Shown here in pieces: positions 18,623 through 28,683 of a stretch of 64,000 nucleotides of DNA (the first letter of the stretch is position 1; each line of letters starts with the position of its first letter). The position numbers and the translations under genes were made by a program. The stretch is from an uncultured Clostridia bacterium (GTDB lineage Bacteria; Bacillota; Clostridia; TANB77; CAG-508), in assembly GCA_934122155.1 (NCBI GenBank), contig CAKOVX010000006.1:1-64000 (forward strand). Direction: 5' to 3'. The notes beneath the pieces were generated by a model. That model saw only the letters and a list, made by a program, of their open reading frames with translations. It was not told where the DNA came from and made no database searches.

Positions 18623-20817
18623 TAAGCATCTTTTATTGAAAGTTGAACTTTTTGTCTTTCTAAGTCAATTCCAATAACTTTTACTTTTACAATATCACCA
18701 ACTGAAACTACATCAGATGGATTTTTTACAAAGCTATTACTCAATTGTGAAATATGTACTAAACCATCATGTTTTACACCTATATCAACAAAAGCACCAA
18801 AGTCTGTAACATTTCTAACAGTTCCTGTTAAAACCATTCCATCTCTCAAATCTTCAAATTTAAGTACATCAGCTCTTAATATTTGCTTAGGCATTTCATC
18901 TCTTGGGTCTCTACCTGGTTTTGACATTTCTTCAATAATATCTGCTAAAGTCATTTCACCAACATCAAGTTCTTTAGCTGTTTCTTTTACATTTACTTCT
19001 AATAATTTAGCTTTTATTTCTGATTGTTTTTCTTTATTTAATAAATCCTCTTTTTTGTATCCTAATTTATTAAGTAAATTTTCTGCAACAGAATAACTTT
19101 CTGGGTGAACTCCTGTAATTTCTAAAGCATTTTTTCCACCAGGAATTCTAATAAATCCTGCACATTGCTCAAATGCTGCTTTTCCTAATTTAGGAACTTT
19201 TAATAATTCTTTTCTTTCAGCTAATTTACCATTTTCATCACGGTATTTTACTATGTTATTTGCAATAGTTTTATTTATTCCTGCTACATAAGAAAGTAAT
19301 GATGGTGTAGCTGTATTAACATCAACTCCAACTTCATTTACTGCATCTTCAACAACACCAGTTAAGCTTTCTGTTAATTTCTTTTGGTCAACATCATGTT
19401 GATATTGCCCTACTCCTATTGCCTTTGGGTCTATTTTTACAAGCTCTGCAAGTGGGTCTTGCAATCTTCTTGCAATTGATATTGCACCTCTTAAAGATAC
19501 GTTTATATCTGGATATTCTTCTGTTGCAAGTTTTGATGCAGAGTATACAGATGCTCCAGCTTCACTTACAATTGCATAATGAAGTGGTCTTTCAATTTCT
19601 TTAATCATATCTGCAACAAAGCTTTCAGATTCTCTTGAAGCTGTTCCATTTCCTATTGCAATAATATCAACTTTATATTTTTCTATTAAAGCTTTTAGCT
19701 CTTTTTTTGCACCTTCTACATCATTTTGCGGTTCTGTTGGGTATACAGTAGTAGTTGCAAGTAATTTTCCTGTTTCATCAATTACTGCAATTTTACAACC
19801 TGTACGATATGCTGGGTCAAACCCCATTACTGTTAAACCTTTTAAAGGTGCTGCTAAAAGTAAAGGTTTTGCATTTTTTCCAAATACTTTAATGGCTTGA
19901 GTTTCTGCCTTTTCTGTTAAGTCAGAACGAATTTCTCTTTCAATAGATGGTTCAATTAATCTGCTCCAACTATCTGCAATTGTTTCTTCTAATATTGTAG
20001 TAAATTGAGTTTTTTGTTTAATAATATCTCTATTTATTAAATCTAAAATTTTATCTTCTGGTTTTTCAATTTTTACTTTTAAAAATTCTTCAGCTTCTCC
20101 GCGATTGATAGCTAAAATTCTATGGCTAGGTAAGTGATTTACCTTTTCGCTAAATTCATAATACATATTATATGCTGTTTTTTCTTCTGGCTTTGTAGCT
20201 TTAGTTATTATAACGCCTTCTCTATAACAAATACGTTTAATTTGTTTACGATATTCAGGGTTGTCTGATATAATTTCTGCAATAATATCTTTTGCACCTT
20301 GAATAGCATCTTCTACACTTGCTACAACTTTTTCTCTGTTATTTTTATCTTCTTCTGATAATTTATCAATATTTACATATTGTTTTGCAATTTCTTCAAT
20401 TGGTGTTTTTTCTGTTTGAGCTAATATAATTTCAGCTAATGGCTCTAAGCCTTTTGCTTTAGCTACTGTTGCTCTTGTCTTTTTCTTTTGTTTATATGGC
20501 CTGTATATATCTTCAACTTCTGCTAGTGTTTTAGCATTTTCTAAGTTTGTAAGTATTTCTTCTGTAAGTTTTCCTTGATTTTCAATTGATGTTTTTACTT
20601 CTGCTTTTCTTGCTTCTAAGTTACGAAGATATGTAAGTCTTTCTCCTAAATCTCTTAAAGTTTCATCTGAAAGACCACCTGTTACTTCTTTTCTATAACG
20701 TGCAATAAAAGGTATTGTATTTCCTTCATTTATTAATTCTATTGTTCTTATAACTTGCACTAATTTTATATTTAATTCTTCTGCAATTATATTTGCTATT
20801 CTTTCTTGTGTATCCAT
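18622..20817 (-). CDS. tex: Tex-family transcription accessory/RNA-binding protein
   Basis: 731 residues, the normal Tex length. The N-terminal helical region (RTIELINEGNTIPFIARYRK) is followed by a YqgF-like domain (GFDPAYRTGCKIAVID), helix-hairpin-helix motifs (KTIANNIVKYRDENG, AAFEQCAGFIRIPGG) and a C-terminal S1 domain (GTVRNVTDFGAFVDIGVK). Tex binds nucleic acid and associates with transcription. It is monocistronic, with a divergent DUF975 gene upstream. Confidence 0.95.
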   Translation of the reverse strand: MDTQERIANIIAEELNIKLVQVIRTIELINEGNTIPFIARYRKEVTGGLSDETLRDLGERLTYLRNLEARKAEVKTSIENQGKLTEEILTNLENAKTLAEVEDIYRPYKQKKKTRATVAKAKGLEPLAEIILAQTEKTPIEEIAKQYVNIDKLSEEDKNNREKVVASVEDAIQGAKDIIAEIISDNPEYRKQIKRICYREGVIITKATKPEEKTAYNMYYEFSEKVNHLPSHRILAINRGEAEEFLKVKIEKPEDKILDLINRDIIKQKTQFTTILEETIADSWSRLIEPSIEREIRSDLTEKAETQAIKVFGKNAKPLLLAAPLKGLTVMGFDPAYRTGCKIAVIDETGKLLATTTVYPTEPQNDVEGAKKELKALIEKYKVDIIAIGNGTASRESESFVADMIKEIERPLHYAIVSEAGASVYSASKLATEEYPDINVSLRGAISIARRLQDPLAELVKIDPKAIGVGQYQHDVDQKKLTESLTGVVEDAVNEVGVDVNTATPSLLSYVAGINKTIANNIVKYRDENGKLAERKELLKVPKLGKAAFEQCAGFIRIPGGKNALEITGVHPESYSVAENLLNKLGYKKEDLLNKEKQSEIKAKLLEVNVKETAKELDVGEMTLADIIEEMSKPGRDPRDEMPKQILRADVLKFEDLRDGMVLTGTVRNVTDFGAFVDIGVKHDGLVHISQLSNSFVKNPSDVVSVGDIVKVKVIGIDLERQKVQLSIKDA

Positions 20818-20961
20818 GCCTCTATCCTTTCGTTTTTTATGTATTATATCAAACTTTATTAAAATTGATAAGTTTTTTGTGCAAAATACTAATTTTTTTA
20901 TTATTATGAATAAACTTTATATATACTATCTTTTGTCTTTTCAAAATTCGACATTATTAGA

Positions 20962-20990
20962 TTGACTTTTTAAATCTATTAATGTATATT
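20962..20990 (+). promoter_or_regulatory. Promoter of the DUF975 gene
   Basis: TTGACT, a 17-base spacer and TATATT. A partial Spo0A-type box (TTCGACATT, 20947-20955) lies just upstream of the -35 element. Confidence 0.5.
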
Positions 20991-21019
20991 TATAATATAT
21001 TAAGAAAGGGGGGGTTTTT

Positions 21020-21763
21020 GTGAAAAAATCAGCTGATTATAGAGCTAGTGCAAGAGAAAAATTGTCTGGAAAGTGGGGTAAAGCTGCTCTTATTTCATTA
21101 GGTTACTTTGTAGTATTCTTTGTTTTAGGTTTTATTGAAGGATTACTTCCTGAAAACATAAAATCTATTTTCTCAATTGCTACAACTATTATTGAAATAC
21201 CTTTAAGCTTTGGATTACTTATATCTTTCTATAAATTATTTAATGGTGAAGATGCTAAAGCTTTTGACTTTTTAAAATCTGGTTTTTCAAACTTTAAAAG
21301 AGCATGGTTAGTTGGATTAAATGTTGCGTTAAAAATGATAATTCCAATTATTATTTTAATTGCTGGTATGTCAATCTCAATGGTTACCGGAATAATAACT
21401 TTTGCACGAGGAACAGCATCTGGAAGTTCTTATGCATTTGCAGCAATTGGTGTACTTATGTATATAATAGGTATAATTTGGACTATACTTCAATCATATT
21501 ATTATCAATTAGCTTACGTTGTTGCAGTTGACAATGAAGAACTTTCAAATAAAGAAGTGGTAGAAAAATGTAAAGAAATTATGCAAGGTAAACGTTGGAA
21601 GCTATTTTGTTTACAATTTTCATTTATTGGTTGGGCTATATTAGCAGGTCTAACTTTTGGAATTGGAATGTTATGGTTGGTTCCATATATTCAACTTGCT
21701 ACAATTTCTTTCTATGAAGATGCAATTGGTAAAAATGAAGAAGTCAATAATATTGCTGAATAA
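21020..21763 (+). CDS. DUF975-family membrane protein
   Basis: 247 residues with about six hydrophobic segments. The opening KKSADYRASAREKLSGKW is the family's cytoplasmic N-terminal helix. The start is GTG with a G-rich ribosome site upstream (AAGGGGGGG). The function is unknown. The gene has its own promoter and a strong terminator after the stop. Confidence 0.88.
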   Translation: MKKSADYRASAREKLSGKWGKAALISLGYFVVFFVLGFIEGLLPENIKSIFSIATTIIEIPLSFGLLISFYKLFNGEDAKAFDFLKSGFSNFKRAWLVGLNVALKMIIPIIILIAGMSISMVTGIITFARGTASGSSYAFAAIGVLMYIIGIIWTILQSYYYQLAYVVAVDNEELSNKEVVEKCKEIMQGKRWKLFCLQFSFIGWAILAGLTFGIGMLWLVPYIQLATISFYEDAIGKNEEVNNIAE

Positions 21764-21794
21764 AAAAAATCGCATTTTAAATGCGATTTTTTTT
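21763..21794. terminator. Bidirectional terminator
   Basis: AAATCGCATTT and AAATGCGATTT arms with A8 and T8 flanks lie between convergent DUF975 and ABC-F genes. Confidence 0.85.
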
Positions 21795-23373
21795 ATTCTA
21801 CTCCTAAATATTCATTATATGTAACTTCTCTGTCTATTACTGTATCTGCCTTTATATCAATAATTCTGTTTGCAACTGTTTGCATTAATTGATGGTCATG
21901 TGAAGTAAATAACATATTTCCTTTAAATTTCATCATACCCTCATTTAATGCTGTAATAGATTCCATATCTAAGTGGTTTGTTGGTTCATCCAAAATTAAA
22001 AAGTTTGCTCCTGATAACATCATTTTTGAAAGAACACATCTTACTTTTTCTCCACCTGAAAGTACATTTACTTTTTTAAGTGCTTCTTCACCCGAAAATA
22101 GCATTCTTCCTAAAAAGCTTCTTACATATGTTTCATCAGGATCTTTTGAATATTGTCTTAACCAGTCTGTAATTGATAAATCTGATTCAAATAAATAGTT
22201 ATTATCTTTTGGGAAATAGCTTGATGTAATTGTTGTCCCCCATACTATTTCTCCTTCATCTGGTTCAAGCTCTCCTGCAATAATTTGAAATAATACAGTT
22301 TTTGCATTCTCATTATCTGCTAAAAATGCAATCTTATCATTTTGTTTTACTGTAAATGAAATATTGTTTAATATTTTTTCTCCATTTATTGTTTTAGATA
22401 TGTTTTTAACATGTAAAATTTCTTTTCCTGGTTCTCTATCTGGTTTAAAATCAACATATGGATATCTTCTATTAGATGGTTTAATCTCATCTAATTCAAT
22501 TTTTTCTAATGATTTTTTACGAGATGTTGCTTGTTTTGATTTTGAAGCATTTGCACTAAACCTTGCAATAAAGTCTTGTAATTCTTTAATTTTTTCTTCT
22601 TTCTTTTTGTTAGCTTCTTTCATTTGCTTTAATGCAAGTTGACTAGACTCATACCAGAAATCATAATTTCCTGGGTATACTTTGATTTTTCCAAAATCTA
22701 CGTCTGCAATATGTGTACAAACCTTATTTAAAAAGTATCTATCATGTGATACAACAATAACTGTATTTTCGAAGTTTATTAAAAATTCTTCAAGCCAACT
22801 AATACTTTTTAAGTCTAAGTCGTTTGTAGGCTCATCAAGTAATAATATATCTGGGTTTCCAAATAGTGCTTGTGCTAACAACACTTTTACTTTATCTTTT
22901 GCCTCTAAGTTGCTCATAAGTTCATAATGTTTTTCTGATATTATTCCTAAATCATTTAACAACACTGCTGCATCTGATTCAGCATTCCAGCCATCTAGTT
23001 CAGCAAAACGTTCTTCTAATTTTGCTGCTTTCATGCCATCTTCTTCAGAAAAATCTGGTTTTGCATATATTTCATCTTTTTCTTTCATTATTTTATATAG
23101 TTCACTGTTTCCCATAATAACAGTATCCATAACAGTATATTCTTCAAAAGCAAAGTGATCTTGTTTTAAAACAGATAATCTTTCTGTTTTTTCTTTTGTT
23201 ACTTCTCCTTTACTTGGCTCAATTTCTCCTGATAATACTTTCAAAAAAGTAGATTTTCCTGCGCCATTTGCACCAATAATTCCATAGCAACAACCTTTAT
23301 TAAATTTTATATTTACGTCTTCAAATAAAGTTCTTTTTCCAAACCTAATTGTTACTCCAGTAGCTGTAAGCAT
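21793..23373 (-). CDS. ABC-F family ATPase (YbiT/YkpA-like)
   Basis: 526 residues with two ATP-binding cassettes and no membrane segments. The first Walker A is GANGAGKST, the second cassette has a degenerate P-loop (ADNENAKTVL), and the signature LSGGEKVR and the block DEPTNHLDM are clear. A charged linker (about 245-300) joins the halves. ABC-F proteins act on ribosomes, in translation or antibiotic protection. The degenerate second P-loop is typical of the YbiT-like branch. Nothing nearby marks it as a resistance protein. Confidence 0.9.
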   Translation of the reverse strand: MLTATGVTIRFGKRTLFEDVNIKFNKGCCYGIIGANGAGKSTFLKVLSGEIEPSKGEVTKEKTERLSVLKQDHFAFEEYTVMDTVIMGNSELYKIMKEKDEIYAKPDFSEEDGMKAAKLEERFAELDGWNAESDAAVLLNDLGIISEKHYELMSNLEAKDKVKVLLAQALFGNPDILLLDEPTNDLDLKSISWLEEFLINFENTVIVVSHDRYFLNKVCTHIADVDFGKIKVYPGNYDFWYESSQLALKQMKEANKKKEEKIKELQDFIARFSANASKSKQATSRKKSLEKIELDEIKPSNRRYPYVDFKPDREPGKEILHVKNISKTINGEKILNNISFTVKQNDKIAFLADNENAKTVLFQIIAGELEPDEGEIVWGTTITSSYFPKDNNYLFESDLSITDWLRQYSKDPDETYVRSFLGRMLFSGEEALKKVNVLSGGEKVRCVLSKMMLSGANFLILDEPTNHLDMESITALNEGMMKFKGNMLFTSHDHQLMQTVANRIIDIKADTVIDREVTYNEYLGVE

Positions 23374-23435
23374 TGCTTTTCCTCCTTATATAATATACTT
23401 TGTATATTATACCATATTTTTCAAGTTTGTAAAGG

Positions 23436-23470
23436 AAAAGAGCTGAATTGCAATAGCAATTCAGCTCCAT
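23436..23470 (-). terminator. Terminator after the DUF378 gene
   Basis: A perfect 12-bp inverted repeat (GAGCTGAATTGC) with loop AATA, followed by T-rich sequence on the minus strand. Confidence 0.8.
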
Positions 23471-23480
23471 AATTTTTCTT

Positions 23481-23669
23481 TTATCTATCAAATAATAATT
23501 TTATTGCCCATAATCCAGAAATTCCTACTAGAATATAAATGATTCTACTTATAACTGACATAACACCAAAGATAGCATCTACTAAATTAAAATTAAATAT
23601 TCCTACTAGTCCCCAATTAATAGCACCAATAATAATTAATATAAGCGCTATTGTATCTATTGTTTTCAT
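23481..23669 (-). CDS. DUF378-family small membrane protein
   Basis: 62 residues with two membrane segments. The pattern IIGAINWGLVGIF, then a second helix ending in GISGLWAIKLLF, is the DUF378 signature. A GGAGGAGA ribosome site precedes the start. Function unknown. Confidence 0.9.
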   Translation of the reverse strand: MKTIDTIALILIIIGAINWGLVGIFNFNLVDAIFGVMSVISRIIYILVGISGLWAIKLLFDR

Positions 23670-23780
23670 CTATCTCTCCTCCTTAAAAAATAATTTTAAA
23701 AGTTTTCACTATTAATTATACTCATTTTTGCTTTTTTTATACTTTTAATAAATTATTTTATATATAGGTTTTTAGTAGAT

Positions 23781-24731
23781 CTATTTTAACATATCTCTTT
23801 TGTTAAGCCATAATGTAGCAACCACTGAAGTTATAATTGAAATAAATATTAAAATTATAAAGCCATATTGATTATTTTGCATTGGAACTGGTACATTCAT
23901 GCCCCAAAAACTAGCTATCATTGTTGGTATTGACAAAATAATTGTTATTGATGTTAAAAATTTCATAACCCTATTTAAGTTATTTGAAATTATTGAAGCA
24001 TAAGCATCCATAGTTCCATTTAAGATATCACTATATATTTTTGCCATTTCTATTGCTTGCTTATTTTCTATAATTGAATCTTCTAATATATCTTCATCTT
24101 CTTCATATAGCTTAATAATTTTTCCACGCATAGTTTTTTCCATAACAGCTTCATTTGATTTTAATGATGTAGTAAAATACACTAAACTCTTTTCTAAGTT
24201 TAATAATTTTAATAATGCTCTATTTTTCATTGAATTTTTCAAAATTGATTCTGCTATTTCTGTTTCTTTATTTATTTTCTTTAATAAGTGTAAATACATT
24301 GAAGCATTACTATATAGTATTTGTAATAAAAATCTGCTTTTTTTATATGTCACAATATTTTTCATATTGTTTTTCATTAAGTCTTGAATAATGCTATTTT
24401 CTTTTAATGATACAGTAATTAAATAGTCATCTCTTACAAATATAACACCAATTGGCATTGTTGTGTAAATTAAAGAATCCCCTTCTTTTTCTCTAATTGG
24501 TACATCTATTATAAATAATATTGTGTTATCATCTTCTTCTATATCAATTCTTGCCTTTTCCTCATAATCTAATGCATACCTAATAAAATCTTCTTTAATT
24601 TTTAACTTTTCACATACATCCTTTATTTCTTCTTCGCTCGGGGCTATCATGTTAATCCAATTCCCTTTTTCATAGCTTGTTATTTTTTCTGTTTTATTAG
24701 TTTGTAATTCTGTTTTATACATTTCTAACAT
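23781..24731 (-). CDS. CorA-family magnesium/divalent metal transporter
   Basis: 316 residues. A long cytoplasmic, acidic N-terminal domain is followed by two C-terminal membrane helices. FWGMNVP at the end of the first helix is the GMN selectivity motif, and the end NKRDMLK is basic. CorA forms pentameric channels. It is monocistronic, between DUF378 and tRNA-Lys. Confidence 0.93.
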   Translation of the reverse strand: MLEMYKTELQTNKTEKITSYEKGNWINMIAPSEEEIKDVCEKLKIKEDFIRYALDYEEKARIDIEEDDNTILFIIDVPIREKEGDSLIYTTMPIGVIFVRDDYLITVSLKENSIIQDLMKNNMKNIVTYKKSRFLLQILYSNASMYLHLLKKINKETEIAESILKNSMKNRALLKLLNLEKSLVYFTTSLKSNEAVMEKTMRGKIIKLYEEDEDILEDSIIENKQAIEMAKIYSDILNGTMDAYASIISNNLNRVMKFLTSITIILSIPTMIASFWGMNVPVPMQNNQYGFIILIFISIITSVVATLWLNKRDMLK

Positions 24732-24784
24732 AATATATCCCCCTCTCTTTTTTATTATATCATATTATTTTTTTCTATTTAAAA

Positions 24785-24842
24785 ATAATAAAAAATAGAA
24801 CGTAAGATTCAGCCTTTTTCTGCTTTAAAATCTCTCGTTCTT
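24785..24842 (-). terminator. Terminator downstream of tRNA-Lys(CTT)
   Basis: On the minus strand AGAACG pairs with CGTTCT, with inner AGATT/AATCT pairing, and is followed by T6. It lies 3' of the tRNA. Confidence 0.6.
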
Positions 24843-24895
24843 AAAATCATTAATTATAAATTTAAAGCATTGAATATACAATGTTTTAAGCAATT

Positions 24896-24971
24896 TGGTG
24901 CGTCATAGAGGAGTCGAACCTCCGACCATCAGATTAAGAGTCTGCTGCTCTACCAACTGAGCTAATGACGC
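24896..24971 (-). tRNA. tRNA-Lys (anticodon CTT)
   Basis: 76 bases with acceptor GCGTCAT paired to ATGACGC and an encoded CCA. The anticodon loop CTCTTAA reads AAG. The outermost anticodon-stem pair looks mismatched (G-A). Confidence 0.93.
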
Positions 24972-25036
24972 ATATAACTAACTCTTATTATTATACGGCG
25001 GATTAGTCTACTTTGTCAATAGTTAGTTAATTTATT

Positions 25037-25882
25037 TTAACATAATTTATTTGCAATTTCCGCAAATTGTTGTATTGTTAAATTTTCTCCTCTTATATTT
25101 TCTGGTAAATTTAATTCTTGTAATATATTTTTTAATTTTTCTTTTGACGATATTCCAGCATTAGAAAGCCCATTTAATAATGTTTTTCTTCTTTGCATAA
25201 AACTTGCTTTTATTACTTTAAAGAATATTTTTTCATCCTTTAATTCAACTGGTGGTTTTTTTCTAATGTTTAACTTTATTACTTCTGAATTTACTTTAGG
25301 TTCTGGAATGAATGAGGTATTTGGTACTGTTAATACTTCCTGTGCTTGTGCATAATAATATACACAATATGTAATAGCTCCTGTATTTTTTCCTCCTGGT
25401 ATCTCTGTTAACCTATCTGCTACTTCTTTTTGTACCATTACTGTTATACTATTTATGTTTAATTTTTCCTCTAGCAATTTCATTATTATTGGAGTTGTAA
25501 TATAGTATGGCAAATTTGCTACAATTTTAACCATATAATTTTCAGTATTCTCTTTTTTTATTAAATCATTTAATTCTACTTTTAATATATCTTCATTTAT
25601 AACTGAAAAATTATCATATAATTTAAACCTGTCTTCTAATATTTGCAACATTTTCTTATCTAGCTCTATTGCAATTACCTTTCCCGCTTTTTCTACTAGT
25701 CTACTTGTTAATGTTCCAAGTCCAGGTCCTATTTCTATAACAAAGTCATTTTTACTTATTTGTGCTGCTTCTACTATATTATTAATTGCACTATCATCAA
25801 TCAAGAAATTTTGTCCTAATTCTTTGTTAGCACTAATATTATATTTTTTCATTAAAAATTTGGTTTCTTCATAAACATTCAT
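25037..25882 (-). CDS. rsmA: 16S rRNA dimethyladenosine transferase RsmA (KsgA)
   Basis: 281 residues. VIEIGPGLGTLT is the S-adenosylmethionine motif and NLPYYITTPI the adenine-N6 catalytic motif. The enzyme dimethylates two adenines near the 3' end of 16S rRNA, late in 30S assembly. I start at 25882, where GGGAGA lies upstream and the family N-terminus (NVYEETKFLMKKYN) begins. The longer reading from 25933 adds 17 unlikely residues. It is downstream of the VanW gene but separated by a terminator. Confidence 0.93.
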   Translation of the reverse strand: MNVYEETKFLMKKYNISANKELGQNFLIDDSAINNIVEAAQISKNDFVIEIGPGLGTLTSRLVEKAGKVIAIELDKKMLQILEDRFKLYDNFSVINEDILKVELNDLIKKENTENYMVKIVANLPYYITTPIIMKLLEEKLNINSITVMVQKEVADRLTEIPGGKNTGAITYCVYYYAQAQEVLTVPNTSFIPEPKVNSEVIKLNIRKKPPVELKDEKIFFKVIKASFMQRRKTLLNGLSNAGISSKEKLKNILQELNLPENIRGENLTIQQFAEIANKLC

Positions 25883-25941
25883 TTTTTTCTCCCATTTTTT
25901 ATTATATTCTAAGTATATAAGCATAACCTCCAAAAGTCAAG

Positions 25942-25968
25942 AAAAGCACTAGAAAAACTAGTGCTTTT
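25942..25968 (-). terminator. Terminator after the VanW-domain gene
   Basis: AAAAGCACTAG and CTAGTGCTTTT arms with a short A-rich loop directly follow the VanW gene stop. Confidence 0.8.
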
Positions 25969-25973
25969 AAGTA

Positions 25974-27830
25974 TTATTCAGTTGTATTGTTTTGTGTTGT
26001 TTCTGGAGTTGTTGTCTCATTAGTTGTTGTATTTGAAGTCTCCGTATTTGTAGTAGTATTCTCATTAGCTGGTTTAGTTGGTGTTGTAGTCGCTTTTTTT
26101 GTTCCTCTTCTTACTATTTTATTTCTAGAATTATATGTATCCTTAGATAGTAATGTTTTTGATACAACTTTGCCATTTAATTTTAAAATTTTGTATCCCT
26201 CACTTCTACATCCTACAATCGCAGTTTGTTCTACAACTTCTTTTCCTTCTTGTAATGTTGCATCTTCTTTATATATTGTAGTAGGATTTATATATGATGT
26301 TACCTTTGATTGAATAACTACTTCATATTCTTTCTCTTCTTTTATTCCATATATTGAAACCTTACATACACCTCCACTTGCAGATGCCACTATTTTTATT
26401 GGATATTTTCTGGTGTTTTTAAATATAAAATCTAGACTTCCATAATAAACTGTTGCATCTCTACTTGCAGCTACATATCCAGTTGTAAACATATGATTAC
26501 TTCTTTCAACTATTTCTAGATTTGCAAGTAGTGCAGTATTGTATATTGTTGATGATACTTGGCAAACTCCTCCTCCAACACTTGGTACTACTTTACCACC
26601 AACATATGCTGTTCCCTCTTTAAACCCTGCTTCAATAGTCCTTGAACCAACTATTGTATTAAATGAAAATTTTTCACCTGGCAATAAAACTGTTCCATTT
26701 GTTTTTTGTGCGGCAAGTTTAATATTTACATTTCTATTATAATTGCTTGCATCAAATCTTGTTGAAAATGTTGATATTAAATCTGGGAAAGCCTCTTCTC
26801 CTAAATTATTAATTGTTTTTTTAGGTTTTGTTATTTTTAGAGGTATTGTATATTCTTTTTTATCTTCTTCTAATAATTTTTTTGCTTCCTCCATTGATAT
26901 AGCAAAATCTACTCCATTTACTTCTGTATGTACTACTGTTGGATTTTTTTCTACATAAGCATCTTTGGGTTCTTTATATATTTCATCATGAATTTTTTGC
27001 AAATCGATTGGATCTGGTTCTTTATATTCTGTTGGAATCTCTATTACTTGATAATTTGTATGAATATTGCTTAGCTGTGCCTTTATTAACTCTTTTAGTT
27101 CTTCACTTTTTATTTTATAACCTGCTTTGCCTTTTACTACAATTAAATCATTGTCTTCTATATAATAACTGCTTTCTACAACCGCATCTTTCATTTTAGA
27201 GTTAACATCTTTTATTGTAGATTCTAATAAGTCTTCATCTAGGTAAAGAGTTGGTTTTATATCTTTTTTAAATAAACTAGTAAATAATATGCTATAATTA
27301 TTAGTTAAGATATTACCGCTTTTTCCAATGTTATAGGCTTCTATTACTGCACTATCTACATCAAATTTTGCATTAAAGCTGTTTGCTGTAACACTGGTTT
27401 CGTTTTCACCCATTTTTAATATTAAATTATTATTTTCATCTTTAAATCTTTCTTCAATGGCAGTATTTATTTTACTTGTTGCCTCACTTACAGTTAATTT
27501 TGATACATCTATTCCTAAAATTGATATTCCTTTAAATATTTTATCATTATTCATATTAATTAAAGCAAATATAATTGAAAATATCATAGTAGCTAAAATA
27601 ACAAATAAAGCTATAATTATAGGCACTACCTTTTTGTTTTTTTCTTTTTTAGCATGTTTTTCTTCTGGTTTATTAATTTCTTTTCTATCTTCTGGTTCTT
27701 CTTTTGCTTCTTCGCTAATATCCTTATTTTCTGTTTGTCCTGCTATATTTTCTTCATTTTTAGTTTCTTCTATATCATTCTCTACATTGTTTTCTTGTTC
27801 TTGATTATTTAGGTTTTCTTGTTCTTCCAT
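25974..27830 (-). CDS. VanW-domain cell-envelope protein
   Basis: 618 residues. An acidic, Glu/Asn-rich cytoplasmic head (1-60) leads to one membrane anchor (about 68-92). A long extracellular part follows, with a repeat-like peptidoglycan-binding region and the VanW domain (GTAYVGGKVVPSVGGGVCQV through NHMFTTGYV). The final ~35 residues are almost all Thr, Asn and Glu, a low-complexity wall-spanning tail. VanW takes its name from the vancomycin B-type cluster, but most copies, like this one, sit outside resistance loci and their role is unknown. Confidence 0.9.
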   Translation of the reverse strand: MEEQENLNNQEQENNVENDIEETKNEENIAGQTENKDISEEAKEEPEDRKEINKPEEKHAKKEKNKKVVPIIIALFVILATMIFSIIFALINMNNDKIFKGISILGIDVSKLTVSEATSKINTAIEERFKDENNNLILKMGENETSVTANSFNAKFDVDSAVIEAYNIGKSGNILTNNYSILFTSLFKKDIKPTLYLDEDLLESTIKDVNSKMKDAVVESSYYIEDNDLIVVKGKAGYKIKSEELKELIKAQLSNIHTNYQVIEIPTEYKEPDPIDLQKIHDEIYKEPKDAYVEKNPTVVHTEVNGVDFAISMEEAKKLLEEDKKEYTIPLKITKPKKTINNLGEEAFPDLISTFSTRFDASNYNRNVNIKLAAQKTNGTVLLPGEKFSFNTIVGSRTIEAGFKEGTAYVGGKVVPSVGGGVCQVSSTIYNTALLANLEIVERSNHMFTTGYVAASRDATVYYGSLDFIFKNTRKYPIKIVASASGGVCKVSIYGIKEEKEYEVVIQSKVTSYINPTTIYKEDATLQEGKEVVEQTAIVGCRSEGYKILKLNGKVVSKTLLSKDTYNSRNKIVRRGTKKATTTPTKPANENTTTNTETSNTTTNETTTPETTQNNTTE

Positions 27831-27956
27831 CTTCGTTCCCCTTTATATAATAAATATATACTTTTGCTTAAAACAATATTACCATAACTATTTTTATTTT
27901 ACAATAAATTTATACATATATTTTGTCAAAATTTATATTTTTTTGTTATTTTATAC

Positions 27957-27985
27957 TAGACAATTTTTTATTTTTTTAATATAAT
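27957..27985 (+). promoter_or_regulatory. Promoter of the HTH-S24 regulator
   Basis: TAGACA, 17 bases and TATAAT. The -10 overlaps an in-frame ATG at 27984, so translation must begin downstream, at 28020. A TTTGTCAAA Spo0A-like box (27922-27930) lies upstream, between the divergent VanW gene and this one. Confidence 0.6.
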
Positions 27986-28019
27986 GTTTATAGAAAATTT
28001 TGGAAGAAGAGGTATTGTT

Positions 28020-28592
28020 ATGTTAGGTCATATGATTGCATATATTCGCAAAGAAAAAAAACTTACAAAAGCAAGTGTTGCAAAAAATACAAATATCAAT
28101 ACTGGTCATTTGACACACATTGAAAAAGGTGAAAGAAATCCCAGTCATAAAGTTTTAAAAAGCATGTGTAAAGCTATGGATATTCCTTATCGTCCATTAA
28201 TGTACACTTATGATAAAGAACTTACAGAAGAACAATTAGCATATAAGGCTGTTGCACATATTCCTTATGACAAAATACCTACTTTTGACTTACTTGGTGG
28301 ATTAATTGACTGTCCTACTAGTGTTGCTGGAGCTTCTATTGCAGTTAAAATAAATGATACTTCTATGGAGCCAAAGTTAAAAAAAGATTCTTATGCATAT
28401 ATAGAATTTAACACACCTCTTGATAATAGAGATATTGGGTTATTCAGTTATGAAAATAAACTTTTAATTCGTAAATTTATTATTCGTAAAGATGGTTTGG
28501 TTTTAAGAGCCGAAGATAAAGATATTCCTGATATTTGCTTAGATCCAAAAGATGAGTTTTATATTGTCGGAAAAGTAATAGGCTCAAATTAA
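28020..28592 (+). CDS. HTH (XRE) regulator with S24/LexA-like C-terminal domain
   Basis: 190 residues. The helix-turn-helix (about 5-60) is KLTKASVAKNTNINTGHLTH followed by IEKGERNPS. The C-terminal half carries NDTSMEP, matching the nucleophile Ser of S24 self-cleaving repressors, and a Lys in LLIRKF at the partner position. Such proteins act as stress- or RecA-responsive repressors, though many S24 homologues are phage repressors. No phage genes flank it. The start was placed at 28020 because the upstream ATG lies in the promoter -10; AGAGGT precedes it. Confidence 0.85.
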   Translation: MLGHMIAYIRKEKKLTKASVAKNTNINTGHLTHIEKGERNPSHKVLKSMCKAMDIPYRPLMYTYDKELTEEQLAYKAVAHIPYDKIPTFDLLGGLIDCPTSVAGASIAVKINDTSMEPKLKKDSYAYIEFNTPLDNRDIGLFSYENKLLIRKFIIRKDGLVLRAEDKDIPDICLDPKDEFYIVGKVIGSN

Positions 28593-28600
28593 TTAAATTT

Positions 28601-28643
28601 TTTGTCAAAAATACTTGAATTATATATTTTTTAATATTATAAT
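28601..28643 (+). promoter_or_regulatory. Promoter of the starch-binding-domain gene with Spo0A-like box
   Basis: TTGAAT (28615-28620), 17 bases and TATAAT (28638-28643). TTTGTCAAA (28601-28609) lies just upstream of the -35, an activator-type position. Confidence 0.5.
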
Positions 28644-28683
28644 ACGAAATTAGTTAACAAGAGATAAATGAGGAGAACTTTAA

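Noticed and set aside
25987..26313. Plus-strand ORF rich in Val and Ser
   Set aside because: It is the antisense shadow of the Thr/Asn-rich tail of the VanW gene.
27984..28019. Earlier ATG for the HTH-S24 regulator
   Set aside because: It overlaps the promoter -10 element, so it would lie upstream of or at the transcript start.
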